In this document: piece after piece, positions 36,128 through 46,629 of the stretch
Position numbering within the stretch: the first letter of the stretch is position 1
Layout: each line of letters starts with the position of its first letter
DNA from: Glycomyces paridis
GTDB taxonomy: Bacteria > Actinomycetota > Actinomycetes > Mycobacteriales > Micromonosporaceae
Direction of reading: 5' to 3'
Assembly (NCBI RefSeq): GCF_004912155.1
Contig: NZ_STGX01000017.1
Span: forward strand, 16,830 to 80,829
Length of the DNA: 64,000 nt
Made by a program: the position numbers and the translations under genes
Notes under the pieces: generated by a model
What the model was told of the DNA's origin: nothing
Seen by the model: the letters and a program-made list of their open reading frames with translations, nothing else
The model's database searches: none

Positions 36128-37231
36128 GTGCGCATCCTCATAGCTCCCGACAAGTTCGCCGGCACCATGAGCGCCGCCGAGGCCGCCGACGCCGTCGCCG
36201 ACGGCTGGCGCCGCGCCCGTCCGGACGACACGACCGTGACCCTGCCGCTCGCCGACGGCGGGCCCGGCTTCGTGGAGGTTCTCGAACACGCCCTCCCCTC
36301 GGGCGTCCTCCACCACGTCCGCGCCTCCGACCCCCTCGGGCGCCCGACCTGGGGCCACTACCTGCGCGACGGCGCGACCGCCTACATCGAATCCGCCCAC
36401 GCCTGCGGCCTGCACCACCTCACCGCCGCCGAGCGCGACCCGCGCCGCACCACCAGCTACGCCCTCGGCCTGATCATGGCCCACGCCATCGAGCACGGCG
36501 CCCGCCGCCTCGTCATCGGACTCGGCGGCTCCGCGACCAACGACGCCGGCGCCGGGATGCTCACCGCCCTCGGCTGCGTCCTGCGCGACACCGACGGCGA
36601 CCCCGTCCCCTACGGCGGCGAGGGCCCGGGCCTTACCGCGATCCTCGAATGGCTCCCGCGCACCCGCGGCGTCGAGATCATCGCGGCCACCGACGTCGAC
36701 AACCCGCTCCTCGGACCCGAGGGCGCGACCTACGTGTTCGGCCCCCAGAAGGGCGCGACCGACCGCGACCTCCTCGTCCTCGAAGCCTCCCTCGCCCGGT
36801 TCGCCGAGGTCGCCCAGCGCGACCTCGACCTCCCAGGCCTCGCCGACCTGCCCGGCGCCGGCGCGGCGGGCGGCATCGGCTTCGCCCTGTTCCTCCTCGG
36901 CGGCCGACGCGAGTCCGGCGCGCGCCTGACCTGCGACGCGGTGGGCCTGGACGCCGCCGTCGCCGAAGCCGACCTCGTCATCACCGGCGAGGGCTCCTTC
37001 GACGCCCAGAGCCTGCGCGGCAAGCTCGCCGCCGAGGTCGCCGCCGCGGCCGCCGCCCACTCCACGCCCTGCCTGGTCCTGGCCGGCCGCTCCGACCTCG
37101 CCGAGCACCCCGGCCTCGCCGGCGTGCACTCGGTCGCCGACCACGTCGGCGGGACCGCCGCGGCGATGGCCGCGCCGGTGGAGGGACTCAGCGCACTCGC
37201 CGCGCGGGTGGCGACCGAATGGCATGAGTAG
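36128..37231 (+). CDS. Glycerate kinase (GlxK/GarK family)
   Basis: A 367-residue type I glycerate kinase that phosphorylates D-glycerate. It begins MRILIAPDKFAGTMSAAEAA, the family signature, and has ADGGPGFVEVL, GLGGSATNDAGAGM near residue 135, the PQKGAT loop and VITGEGSFDAQSL. GTG 36128 lies six bases after TACGCT, a -10-like box, so the message may be leaderless. No glyoxylate genes are adjacent; it stands alone between nadA and erpA. Whether the product is 2- or 3-phosphoglycerate cannot be told. Confidence 0.93.
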   Translation: MRILIAPDKFAGTMSAAEAADAVADGWRRARPDDTTVTLPLADGGPGFVEVLEHALPSGVLHHVRASDPLGRPTWGHYLRDGATAYIESAHACGLHHLTAAERDPRRTTSYALGLIMAHAIEHGARRLVIGLGGSATNDAGAGMLTALGCVLRDTDGDPVPYGGEGPGLTAILEWLPRTRGVEIIAATDVDNPLLGPEGATYVFGPQKGATDRDLLVLEASLARFAEVAQRDLDLPGLADLPGAGAAGGIGFALFLLGGRRESGARLTCDAVGLDAAVAEADLVITGEGSFDAQSLRGKLAAEVAAAAAAHSTPCLVLAGRSDLAEHPGLAGVHSVADHVGGTAAAMAAPVEGLSALAARVATEWHE

Positions 37232-37378
37232 GTACCGTCGAGCACTGGAGCGCATCGAGCCTCCAGATCCGCGCCCTGTGACGTCGGGAATAGCGACGCG
37301 TCCGAACCGGTTGGGTAGTGTTGACGGGTCGAAGAGACCCGAAAGACTTGGATCTCGCACACATCAGAGGAGTTGCAA

Positions 37379-37762
37379 GTGAGCGCCACTCAGCAGGCCG
37401 ACACCGAGAAGGCCAACGACGTCAAGGACAACGCCAAGGTCGGCGTCGTGCTCACGGACGCGGCCGCCACCAAGGTCAAAGCCCTGATCGAGCAGGAGGG
37501 CGAGGAAGGCCTGCGTCTGCGCGTCGAGGTCAGCCCCGGCGGCTGCTCCGGCCTGCGCTACGGCCTGTACTTCGACACCGACGTGCGCGACGGCGACGTC
37601 GTGCAGGACTACGAGGGCTTCGGCGTCGTGGTCGACAAGATGAGCGTCCCCTACCTCATCGGCGCGAACATCGACTTCGCCGACCGCATCGACGCCCAGG
37701 GCTTCACCATCGACAACCCGAACGCCCAAGGCTCCTGCGCCTGCGGCGACTCCTTCCACTAG
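37379..37762 (+). CDS. erpA: Iron-sulfur cluster insertion protein ErpA/IscA type
   Basis: A 127-residue A-type Fe-S carrier that hands clusters to apo-enzymes. All three conserved Cys are present: GGCSGLRYG near residue 56 and SCACGDSF at the C-terminus. The start is GTG 37379 with GGAG seven bases upstream; the in-frame TTG six bases earlier overlaps that site. The gene is the usual actinobacterial neighbour of a PfkB-family kinase (here degenerate) and of ctaC (15 kb away here). A cysteine desulfurase at 51 kb may supply sulfur. Confidence 0.94.
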   Translation: MSATQQADTEKANDVKDNAKVGVVLTDAAATKVKALIEQEGEEGLRLRVEVSPGGCSGLRYGLYFDTDVRDGDVVQDYEGFGVVVDKMSVPYLIGANIDFADRIDAQGFTIDNPNAQGSCACGDSFH

Positions 37763-37843
37763 AGGGGACGGGGTCCGCAGCGCCACGGCGGGACTCCTGA
37801 GACGGCGACCTCGCCGCGGGCGCACGCCGCCCGCCGCCGCCGA

Positions 37844-37864
37844 CGGGCTTCACCGCGAAGCCCG
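37844..37864 (+). terminator. Hairpin downstream of erpA
   Basis: CGGGCTTC pairs with GAAGCCCG around ACCGC, with a further CCGC/GCGG pairing outside a small bulge; 80 bases after erpA. No T run. Confidence 0.45.
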
Positions 37865-38038
37865 GCGGTCCGCCGCTCATCAGCCCGCAAGGCCCGGACC
37901 CGACCGCCGAGCAGTCTCAAGCCCGGTCGATCCCGAGGGTCGGCCGGGCTGCACCGTGTTCGCCGCATTGCCCGCGGCGCGCCCGCGAACGCACTCCCGA
38001 ACCGTTTCCACGTCCCCGACCGAACGAGGACCTTTGCT

Positions 38039-38743
38039 GTGCCACTTGTCGTGCAAGGCATGAAGACCGCCGTCACCGGAACCACGGCCGAGACCATCGG
38101 CCTCGGCATGAGCCGACTGGGCCAGGCGCCCGTCGTCATCGGCGCCGACGAGCTCGACCTCATCGAGGTGATGGAGCGCGGCGGCACCCTGGGTTTGGTC
38201 CACATCGGACCTGGCGACGCCAAGGCGATGCACGCCTACGCCGACCAGTGCCGCGACCTCGGCCTGGAGTTCAGCGCCGACCCCGGCGACCTGGAGGGCG
38301 GGGAGGCCGCCGAGTTCGTCGCCGGCGCCAAGTTCCTCGTCACGGACCGCGAGCGGCACCAGGTCCTGCTCGCCTCCACGGACCTGAGCGACGACGAGCT
38401 GCTGGAGCGCGTCCGCGTCCGGGTGACCACTCTGGACCAGGACGGCGTCGAGATCGCCGGCCACGACATGGAACGCGTGCGCGTGCCCTTCCCCCGCGTG
38501 CGCGAGATCATCGACCCCGCCGGCGCGGGCGAGGCCTTCGCGGCCGGCCTGCTCGCCGGGCTGGGGTGGGGGATGAGCGTGCGCCGCTCGGCCGAGGTCG
38601 GCAGCCAACTGACGGCGCTCGCGCTCGAAACCGTAGGGCCGCAGGGGTACGCGGTGAACCCGGTGGAATTCGTGCAGCGCCTGGAGCAGTCCTACGGACC
38701 GGCCGCGGCGGCCGAGGCATCCGCATACCTGTTGCCTGAGTGA
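38039..38743 (+). CDS. Degenerate, shortened PfkB-family kinase-like protein
   Basis: Homologous to the adenosine/ribokinase-type PfkB protein that follows erpA in many actinobacteria (Mycobacterium Rv2202c, about 324 residues), but only 234 residues long. The N-terminal lid and first substrate-binding strands are missing, and a segment of about 40 residues is lost from the middle. The C-terminal part is kept: EFSADPGDL, GAKFLVTDRERHQVLL and RVTTLDQDGV. The motif DPxGAGDxF reads DPAGAGEAF, so the catalytic Asp is Glu. Probably not an active sugar kinase. The frame is intact, GAGGAC precedes GTG 38039, and codon use is normal, so it looks maintained and not decaying. Confidence 0.85.
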   Translation: MPLVVQGMKTAVTGTTAETIGLGMSRLGQAPVVIGADELDLIEVMERGGTLGLVHIGPGDAKAMHAYADQCRDLGLEFSADPGDLEGGEAAEFVAGAKFLVTDRERHQVLLASTDLSDDELLERVRVRVTTLDQDGVEIAGHDMERVRVPFPRVREIIDPAGAGEAFAAGLLAGLGWGMSVRRSAEVGSQLTALALETVGPQGYAVNPVEFVQRLEQSYGPAAAAEASAYLLPE

Positions 38744-38946
38744 ACACACCGGTCAACTTGACCCGCCGACGAAACATCTGTCGCGGTACATGGCCATCTG
38801 TGGGCAATAGCGCCGAAATCCTATGGCTGCTAGGTCTCTGCTTACCGTCCGACAGGTAACGATTTCACAACGCACCCTTTCGCTAGCTTGTGTTGTACGC
38901 CATGGTGTGAGGTATCCCACGACCCACTCACACTCTGGAGCGTCCA

Positions 38947-40620
38947 GTGCGACGAATGCGAATGGCGGTGGCGGCCTTGGCCGCCGCCGGAACGGTGGTG
39001 GCCACGGCCGCCTGTACCGGCGACGAGAGCGACGTCGACGGTGAGGGCGGCGGCGGCGACGCCTTCATCAACATGCAGATCGGCGAGGTCTACAGCCTCA
39101 TCCCCGGCAGCTCGGGCGAGTCCGAGGGCTACCGGGTCATGAAGAACGTCTACGACGGCCTCGTCTACTACAACATCGACACCGGCGAGCCCGAGAACCT
39201 CGTGGCCGAGTCGATCACCTCGGACGACAACCAGACCTGGACCATCAAGATCAAGGACGGCCTGACCTTCCACAACGGCGAGCCGGTCGACGCGGACTCC
39301 TTCATCAGGTCTTGGGACCGCACCGCATACGCCCCGAACGTGGCGCGACTGAACTACTTCTTCGCGACCATCGAGGGCTACGCGGACATGAACCCCGACC
39401 CGCTTCCGGCCGACACCTGGGCCGACCCCGAGGTGCCCGAGTACGACACGGTCGAGACCACGCACCTCTCCGGTCTCACCGCGATCGACCCCCTCACCCT
39501 CGAAGTCAAGCTCACCGCGCCGTTCATCGGCTTCCCGACGATGCTCGGCTACGAGGCGTTCTACCCGATCGCCGAGGAGTGCCTCAACGACCTCGAAGCC
39601 TGTGAGGCCAAGCCGATCGGCAACGGCCCCTTCATGTTCGAAGAACCGTACAATGTGGAGTCCGGCGGCACGGCCGTGACGTGGGAGGACTACCCGGGCG
39701 ACAAGAAGCCCTCGATCGACGGCGTCAACTGGAAGGTCTACCTGGAGGGCCAGGACTGCTGGGCCGACTTCCAGACCGGCGACATCGACGTCTGCCGGCC
39801 GACCGCGCCCGACTACGAGTCCGCGATGGCCGACGAGGAGCTGACCTCGCGCCTGGTCCAGCAGAGCGACCCGAGCATCACCATGCTCGCGTTCCCGCTG
39901 TACGACGAGCGCTACCAGAACGTCGACCTGCGCCGCGCCATCTCGATGGCGATCGACCGCGAGGGCGTCATCAACGTCATCGGTCCCGACCGCTTCGACC
40001 CGCTCGACTCCTGGGTCCCCGAATCGATCCTCGGCGGCGGCAGGGGCGCCTGCGGCGAGTACTGCACGTACGACCCCGAGGGCGCGAAGGCCCTCCTCGA
40101 GGCGGCCGGCGGCTGGCCCGAGGGCGAGAAGCTCCAGATCTGGGTGAACGACGCGAACGACAACACCGCGATCTTCCGTGCGATCGGCGACTCCATCGCC
40201 GAGTCCCTCGGCATCGAGTACGAGCTGGTCACCGTGGCCTGGCCCGACTACCTGGACGCCCGCGACGGCCACGCCATCGAGGGCCCGTTCCGCGACGGCT
40301 GGGGTCCCGACTACAACCTCAACGAGAACTACCTCGAACCGATCTACGGCGGCGGCGCCTCCGTGAACAACACCGGTTTCGAGGACGAGGCCTACAACGC
40401 CAAGATCGCCGAGGCCGGCGCGGCCGCGTCGCTGGACGAGGCCATCGAGCTCTACGCGGAGGCCGAGGCGCTCCTCGCCGAGGTCTTCCCGAGCGCACCG
40501 CTGTTCGCCTCGAAGATCAACTACTTCTACTCCGAGCGCCTCGACAACGTCCTCGTCCACCCGATCTACAACGGGCCGGGCGGCGACTGCGAGCTGCGCG
40601 ACGTCACCATCAAGTCATAG
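38947..40620 (+). CDS. Peptide/oligopeptide-binding lipoprotein (DppA/OppA type)
   Basis: Extracellular binding subunit of a peptide-type ABC importer, 557 residues, SBP_bac_5 family. Signal with lipobox ATAAC (Cys near residue 23), then an acidic Gly-rich tether. Family motifs include LTFHNGEPVDADSFIRSWDR near residue 105 and VDLRRAISMAIDREGVINV near 325. GTG 38947 has GGAG seven bases upstream. It heads the dppABCDF operon and is followed by a strong intra-operon hairpin. Whether it takes peptides or another solute is not certain. Confidence 0.92.
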   Translation: MRRMRMAVAALAAAGTVVATAACTGDESDVDGEGGGGDAFINMQIGEVYSLIPGSSGESEGYRVMKNVYDGLVYYNIDTGEPENLVAESITSDDNQTWTIKIKDGLTFHNGEPVDADSFIRSWDRTAYAPNVARLNYFFATIEGYADMNPDPLPADTWADPEVPEYDTVETTHLSGLTAIDPLTLEVKLTAPFIGFPTMLGYEAFYPIAEECLNDLEACEAKPIGNGPFMFEEPYNVESGGTAVTWEDYPGDKKPSIDGVNWKVYLEGQDCWADFQTGDIDVCRPTAPDYESAMADEELTSRLVQQSDPSITMLAFPLYDERYQNVDLRRAISMAIDREGVINVIGPDRFDPLDSWVPESILGGGRGACGEYCTYDPEGAKALLEAAGGWPEGEKLQIWVNDANDNTAIFRAIGDSIAESLGIEYELVTVAWPDYLDARDGHAIEGPFRDGWGPDYNLNENYLEPIYGGGASVNNTGFEDEAYNAKIAEAGAAASLDEAIELYAEAEALLAEVFPSAPLFASKINYFYSERLDNVLVHPIYNGPGGDCELRDVTIKS

Positions 40621-40637
40621 CTCCCGACCACCACCGA

Positions 40638-40668
40638 CCCCCGGGCGGGCCATCGGCCCGCCCGGGGG
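40638..40668 (+). terminator. Intra-operon hairpin after binding protein gene
   Basis: Perfect 14-bp stem, CCCCCGGGCGGGCC with its complement around ATC, 17 bases past the stop and 20 before the permease ATG. Likely lets part of transcription through and stabilises the upstream message. Confidence 0.65.
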
Positions 40669-40687
40669 CGCTAGAACTGGATTCCAC

Positions 40688-41698
40688 ATGGGACGCTATA
40701 TCATACGCAGGCTTCTCCAAGCCCTGCTCACACTGGGTATCGTGCTGTTCCTGCTGCACTACCTCATGGCGCTGTCGGTCCAGGTCCGCGGCAACCCCGC
40801 CCTCCTGTTCTTCGGCGGCGAACGGGTCCCCGACCCGGCCATGCTCGAGCAGATCGAGCGGCTCTACGGCCTCGACAGCCCCTGCTACGAGCGGACCGGC
40901 GACCCGTGCCTGGTCCCGTTCGTCGAACGGCTCCAGCGCCTGGCCTCCGGCGACCTCGGGACGACCCTCCAGGGCAACCGCGACGTCGGCGACCTGCTCG
41001 CGGTGTACATCCCGAACACGCTGCGGCTGTTCATCATCTCCACGATCACCGTCGTGACCCTCGCGATGCTCCTCGGCACCTGGGCCGCCCGGCGCCGCGG
41101 CAGCCTCGTCGACCACTCCGTGCGCGCGACCACGATCCTCGTGGACTCGATCCCGGTCTTCCTCATCCTGCTGTCCTACGTGTACATCATCTCGGTGCCG
41201 CTCACCAAGTGGGCCAGAGGCATATGGGGCACCGACTCGTTCATGGGCCAGTTCTTCAGACCGAGTTACAACCCCGACTACCCGTGGGTCACGATCATCA
41301 TGCCGGGCATCATCCTCGGCACGGTCGGGCTCGCGACCCTCACCCGCCTCGTCCGCGCCAGCCAGCTGGAGAACCTCGGCGCCGACTTCGTGCGCACCGC
41401 CAAGGCCAAGGGGCTCAAGGAGCGCCGCATCACGATGGTCCACGTCGTGCGCAACTCCATGATCCCCATCGTCACCGGCGTGGGCTACCTGTTCGCGTTC
41501 ATGCTCTCCGGCGCGGTGCTCACCGAAGGCGTCATGGGCATCCCCGGCATGGGGCGCATGATCTTCCAGGCCGTGCAGCGCCAGGAGATCAACCTCGTCC
41601 TGGTCGGGCTCACCGTGTCGGCCGTCGTCGTGGTCGTGGTCAGCCTCGTCGTCGACCTCCTCTACGCCGTACTCGATCCGAGGATCCGCTATGACTGA
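40688..41698 (+). CDS. dppB: Peptide-type ABC permease DppB
   Basis: A 336-residue inner-membrane permease with six helices (BPD_transp_1). It starts MGRYIIRRLLQALLTLGIVL as DppB proteins do. The EAA loop near residue 230 (DFVRTAKAKGLKERRITMVH) contacts the ATPases, and the end is LYAVLDPRIRYD. An insertion rich in Cys and charged residues (about 55-85) lies outside the membrane. It overlaps dppC by eight bases. Confidence 0.94.
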   Translation: MGRYIIRRLLQALLTLGIVLFLLHYLMALSVQVRGNPALLFFGGERVPDPAMLEQIERLYGLDSPCYERTGDPCLVPFVERLQRLASGDLGTTLQGNRDVGDLLAVYIPNTLRLFIISTITVVTLAMLLGTWAARRRGSLVDHSVRATTILVDSIPVFLILLSYVYIISVPLTKWARGIWGTDSFMGQFFRPSYNPDYPWVTIIMPGIILGTVGLATLTRLVRASQLENLGADFVRTAKAKGLKERRITMVHVVRNSMIPIVTGVGYLFAFMLSGAVLTEGVMGIPGMGRMIFQAVQRQEINLVLVGLTVSAVVVVVVSLVVDLLYAVLDPRIRYD

Positions 41699-42607
41699 GT
41701 TGACAGTTCCCGTCTCGCAGACGCAGCGGCAGGCGTCACTGTGGGCCGACGCGTTCCACAGCCTCCGCAAACGGCCCGACGTCATCTTCGCGGTCCTGGT
41801 GATGCTGTTCGTGTTCGCCATGGCGGCATTCCCGGCCCTGTTCACCGACCAGGACCCGACGGTCTGCCGGGGCCGCGAGGCCCGGCTCCAGCCGGAGACC
41901 TGGTTCGTCGGCGAGCATCCGCTCGGGACCGACGGCTTCGGCTGCGACTTCGCCGCCGCCATCGTCTACGGCACCCGGCCCACGATCGTCCTGGCGCTCA
42001 CCGTCATGGTCGTGTCGGTGGCCGTGGGCCTCGTCCTGGGCATCACCGCCGGGTACTACGGCCGCTGGGTGGACGCGCTCATCTCGCGCGCCCTCGACGT
42101 CTTCATCGTCATCCCGATGCTCCTGGGCGCCATCCTGCTGCTGAGCCTCTTCCGCGGGCGCTCGGCGCCGGACTCGATGCTGGAGACCATCGCGCCACCT
42201 GCCATCGCGCTGTGCCTCTTCGGCTGGATGGAGTTCTGCCGCTACGCGCGCGCCTCCACCATCGAGACGAAGAACCTCGACTACGTCATGGCCGCGAAAT
42301 GCCTGGGCGCCAAGGACAGGCGGATCATGTTCCGCCACATCCTCCCCAACGCCATCGCGCCGGTCACCGCCGTCGTGCCCACCACCATCGGCGGCGTCAT
42401 CGTCACCGAGGCGGCCCTGGCGGTGCTCGGCATCGGCGTCCAGCCGCCCGCCACCAGCTGGGGCGTGCTGCTCTCCGACGGGACCGAGTGGGCCGGCGGC
42501 GGGTACCTGTACCTGTTCGGCATCCCGCTCGTGCTGCTCATCCTGACCGTGTTCGCGTTCGCGACCTTCGGCGACGCCCTGCGCGACGCCCTCGACCCGA
42601 AACTGAG

Positions 42608-42611
<4 letters not shown>
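41691..42611 (+). CDS. dppC: Peptide-type ABC permease DppC
   Basis: A 306-residue second permease. An N-terminal OppC_N segment (RKRPDVIFAVLVMLFVFAM) precedes LGTDGFGCDFAAAIVYGTRP, typical of DppC, and the EAA loop DYVMAAKCLGAKDRRIMFRH near residue 203. Five to six helices. Its stop overlaps the GTG of dppD (GTGA), and its start lies inside dppB, so the operon is tightly coupled. Confidence 0.94.
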
Positions 42612-43643
<1,032 letters not shown>

Positions 43644-43654
<11 letters not shown>

Positions 43655-44684
43655 ACTGGGGCAGGCGGACGCGGTCGCCGAGCCGGTCCTGGAGGCCACC
43701 GACCTCGTCAAGCACTTCCCGATCCAGCGCGGGATCGTCGTCAAGCGCACCGTCGGGCAGGTGCAGGCCGTCGACGGCGTCGACCTGGTCCTCCACGCGG
43801 GCAAGACGATCGGCGTCGTGGGGGAGTCGGGGTGCGGCAAGTCCACGCTCGCGAAGCTCCTCGTCGGGCTCGAAGCCCCCACCTCCGGCTCGATCAAGTT
43901 GCAGGGCAAGGAGATCGCGAACCTGCCTCCGCGACGGATGCGGCCGTTCCGGCGGGACGTCCAACTCGTGTTCCAGGACCCGTACACCTCGCTCAACCCC
44001 CGGCTCACCGTGGGCGACATCGTGGGCGAGCCCTTCGAGATCCACCCCGAGGTGATCCCCAGGCGCAAGCGCGCCGCGGAGGTCAAGGACCTCCTCGACA
44101 TGGTCGGGCTCAGCCCCGACCACGTGAACCGCTACCCGCACCAGTTCTCCGGAGGCCAGCGCCAGCGCATCGGCATCGCGCGGGCGCTGGCGCTGCGGCC
44201 GCGGGTGCTGGTGTGCGACGAGCCGGTGAGCGCCCTGGACGTCTCGATCCAGGGGCAGGTGATCAACCTCCTCGAGCGCCTTCAGGACGAGCTGGGCCTG
44301 GCGTACGTGTTCATCGCGCACGACCTGTCGGTGGTGCGCCACATCGCCGACGAGGTCGCGGTGATGTACCTGGGGAAGATCGTCGAACGCGGCACCGGGC
44401 CGGAGATCTACGACCATCCGCGCCACCCCTACACGCAGGCGCTCTTGTCGGCGGTGCCCGTGCCGGACCCGGAGCTGCGCGGCCAGCGCGACGAGATCGT
44501 GCTCCAGGGCGACGTGCCGTCCCCGATCAACCCGCCTTCGGGCTGCCGCTTCCGCACCCGCTGCTGGAAGGCGACCGAGGAGTGCGCCGAGGTCGTCCCG
44601 ACCCTCGACGTGGGCGACGGAGGCACCCACCCGACCGCCTGCTTCCACGCCGAGGAGCGGGACGTCACGCACGCCGTGAAGTGA
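43644..44684 (+). CDS. dppF: Peptide-type ABC ATPase DppF
   Basis: A 346-residue partner ATPase. Walker A GESGCGKSTL, Q-loop VFQDPYTSLNPR, signature FSGGQRQRIGIA and Walker B LVCDEPVSALD are all intact. C-terminal domain with Cys in SGCRFRTRCW and EECA. The N-terminal HFPIQRGIVVKRTVGQVQAV is typical of the F subunit. Last gene of the operon; a perfect 12-bp hairpin follows. Confidence 0.94.
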
Positions 44685-44697
44685 CCGCACGCGTCGA

Positions 44698-44725
44698 CGA
44701 GGGCCCCGCTCCGGCGGGGCCCTCG
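44698..44725 (+). terminator. dpp operon terminator
   Basis: Perfect 12-bp stem (CGAGGGCCCCGC with its complement, TCCG loop) 14 bases after the dppF stop. Confidence 0.8.
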
Positions 44726-44738
44726 CGGCGTTCTCGGC

Positions 44739-44754
44739 GGAGTTCCGGAACTCC
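44739..44754. promoter_or_regulatory. Palindromic operator candidate upstream of GH62 gene
   Basis: GGAGTTCCGGAACTCC is a perfect 16-bp palindrome with a central CG, the form of many LacI-family operators. It lies 150 bases before the arabinofuranosidase. A second inverted repeat, GGTTA-TCGG-TAACC, is at 44797-44810. The regulator gene is not in the window. Confidence 0.5.
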
Positions 44755-44903
44755 CGGAGCATCGACATGGAGCTAGAAGTATTTACAAACCTCGATGGTT
44801 ATCGGTAACCTGGCCTTGCGGTGCACCGAATTCCGGAAACCGCTGAAACTTCCAGAGGCACCGGACACGGCGCATCCGCTGCCCCGCAACGAGAGAGGCA
44901 AGC

Positions 44904-46361
44904 ATGGCCAATCCGAAACGAACCAGGCTCAGGACGGCCCGAGCCGCCCTGATCGCCGCCGTCCTGGCGGTCGCGATGTCCGCCGCGGCCCTCAGCGCGA
45001 GCGCCGAACCCGCCGACCAGGCCGACCCGGCACCGGCCCAGGCCCTCGCGGCGCTCCCCGCCCAATTCGAATGGTCCTCCAGCGGCGTCCTCATGGGACC
45101 GAAGCCCGACAGCGCCCACCCGAACATCGCGGGCCTCAAGGACCCGTCCGTGGTCTACCACGACGGGCGCTGGCACGTGTTCGCCAGCATCGCCAGCTCG
45201 GGCGGGTACAACATGGTGTACCTCAACTTCACCGACTGGTCCCAGGCCGCGAACGCGACCCACCACTACCTCGACCGCTCGGCTATCGGCACCGGCTACC
45301 GGGCCGCCCCGCAGGTCTTCTTCTATGAGCCGCAAGGCCTATGGTACCTCGTCTACCAGGACGGCAACGCCGCGTACTCCACCAACCCCGACATCGCCGA
45401 CCCCACCGGCTGGACGGCGCCGCGCCACTTCTACTCCGGGATGCCGCAGATCATCCAGGACAACATCGGCAGCGGCTACTGGGTCGACATGTGGGTCACC
45501 TGCGACGAGGCGAACTGCCACCTGTTCTCCTCCGACGACAACGGGCACCTCTACCGCTCGCAGACCTCGGTGTCGAACTTCCCCAACGGGATGAGCGAAC
45601 CCGTCATCGCGATGGAGGACGACGACAAGTACGCGCTCTGGGAGGCCAGCAACGTCTACAAGGTACAGGGCGCCGACCGGTACCTGCTCCTCATCGAGGC
45701 GTTCGGCACGGTGGGACGCTACTTCCGCTCCTGGACCTCCACGAGCATCGCCGGTCCCTGGACGCCCCTTGCGGACTCGAACGCGAACCCGTTCGCGGCC
45801 GCGTCCAACGTGTCCTTCCCCGCCGGTGTGTGGACCGAGGACATCAGCCACGGCGAGATGGTCCGCGCGGGCGTCGACCAGCGGCTGGAGATCAGCCCGT
45901 GCGACATGCGGTACGTGTACCAGGGCGTCGACCCGAACGCCGGCGGCGACTACAACAGCCTGCCTTGGCGACTGGGCCTGCTCACCCAGACCAATACCGA
46001 CCCCTCCTGCGGGGACGGCGAGGAACCCACCGAGCCGCCCACCACGACCCCGCCGCCGACCGGCGACGGCTGCACCGCGGCCGTCACCGTGACCGGCGAC
46101 TGGGGCTCGGGCTGGCAGGGCCGCGTCGACGTCACCGCCGGCGCGAGCGCCCTCAACGGCTGGTCCCTCACCTGGACCTGGCCCGCCTCCCAACAGGTCA
46201 CCTCCGCCTGGAACGCCGACTGGTCCCAGTCCGGAGCCGCCGTCACCGCCGCCGACGTCGGCTGGAACGGCGCGGTCGCCGCAGGCCAGAGCCGCGAAGC
46301 CTTCGGCTTCATCGCCTCCGGCCCCGCAACGGCACCACAGGTGACGTGCAGCGCCGCATGA
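44904..46361 (+). CDS. Secreted GH62 alpha-L-arabinofuranosidase with CBM2
   Basis: Removes arabinose side chains from arabinoxylan outside the cell. 485 residues: a Sec signal (about 1-34, cleavage near ASA-EPA), a GH62 five-bladed propeller (about 50-370) starting FEWSSSGVLMGPKPDSAHPN, with catalytic candidates Asp in LKDPSVVYHDG, Asp in FSSDDNGHLYRS and Glu in EDISHGEM, a Pro/Thr linker (about 375-392) and a C-terminal CBM2 with surface Trp in GSGWQGRV, WNADWSQSG and VGWNGAVAAGQS. It is the only carbohydrate-active gene here and is followed by a strong terminator. Confidence 0.94.
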   Translation: MANPKRTRLRTARAALIAAVLAVAMSAAALSASAEPADQADPAPAQALAALPAQFEWSSSGVLMGPKPDSAHPNIAGLKDPSVVYHDGRWHVFASIASSGGYNMVYLNFTDWSQAANATHHYLDRSAIGTGYRAAPQVFFYEPQGLWYLVYQDGNAAYSTNPDIADPTGWTAPRHFYSGMPQIIQDNIGSGYWVDMWVTCDEANCHLFSSDDNGHLYRSQTSVSNFPNGMSEPVIAMEDDDKYALWEASNVYKVQGADRYLLLIEAFGTVGRYFRSWTSTSIAGPWTPLADSNANPFAAASNVSFPAGVWTEDISHGEMVRAGVDQRLEISPCDMRYVYQGVDPNAGGDYNSLPWRLGLLTQTNTDPSCGDGEEPTEPPTTTPPPTGDGCTAAVTVTGDWGSGWQGRVDVTAGASALNGWSLTWTWPASQQVTSAWNADWSQSGAAVTAADVGWNGAVAAGQSREAFGFIASGPATAPQVTCSAA

Positions 46362-46372
46362 CGCACTGAAGT

Positions 46373-46397
46373 GGCCGACCGGTACGACCGGTCGGCC
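46373..46397 (+). terminator. GH62 gene terminator
   Basis: Perfect 11-bp stem GGCCGACCGGT with its complement around ACG, 11 bases after the stop, followed by CCCTTT. Confidence 0.8.
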
Positions 46398-46629
46398 CCT
46401 TTGCACGGCAGGCGTTTCCGCATCCGGAGGTTCGTGGCTCGGGGCGCGTGATCGCGGTCGTCCCGGCCAGGGGCGTCGACTTCGCGCGGGCACCTGTACC
46501 CGATGCGGTCGTGACCCGCCGCGATCGCCTACGGCGGGTTCGCGCCCGGTCGCAGGGCCGCAGCGGCGGTTCCGCGCGGGTGTGCCGCACCACCAACAGG
46601 CACCTGACGACGACCCGCCCTGTCGGCGT

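Noticed and set aside
38905-38933. GTGTGAG/CTCACAC inverted repeat before dppA as a riboswitch or attenuator
   Set aside because: Seven pairs with a 15-base loop and no conserved aptamer features; too weak to call.
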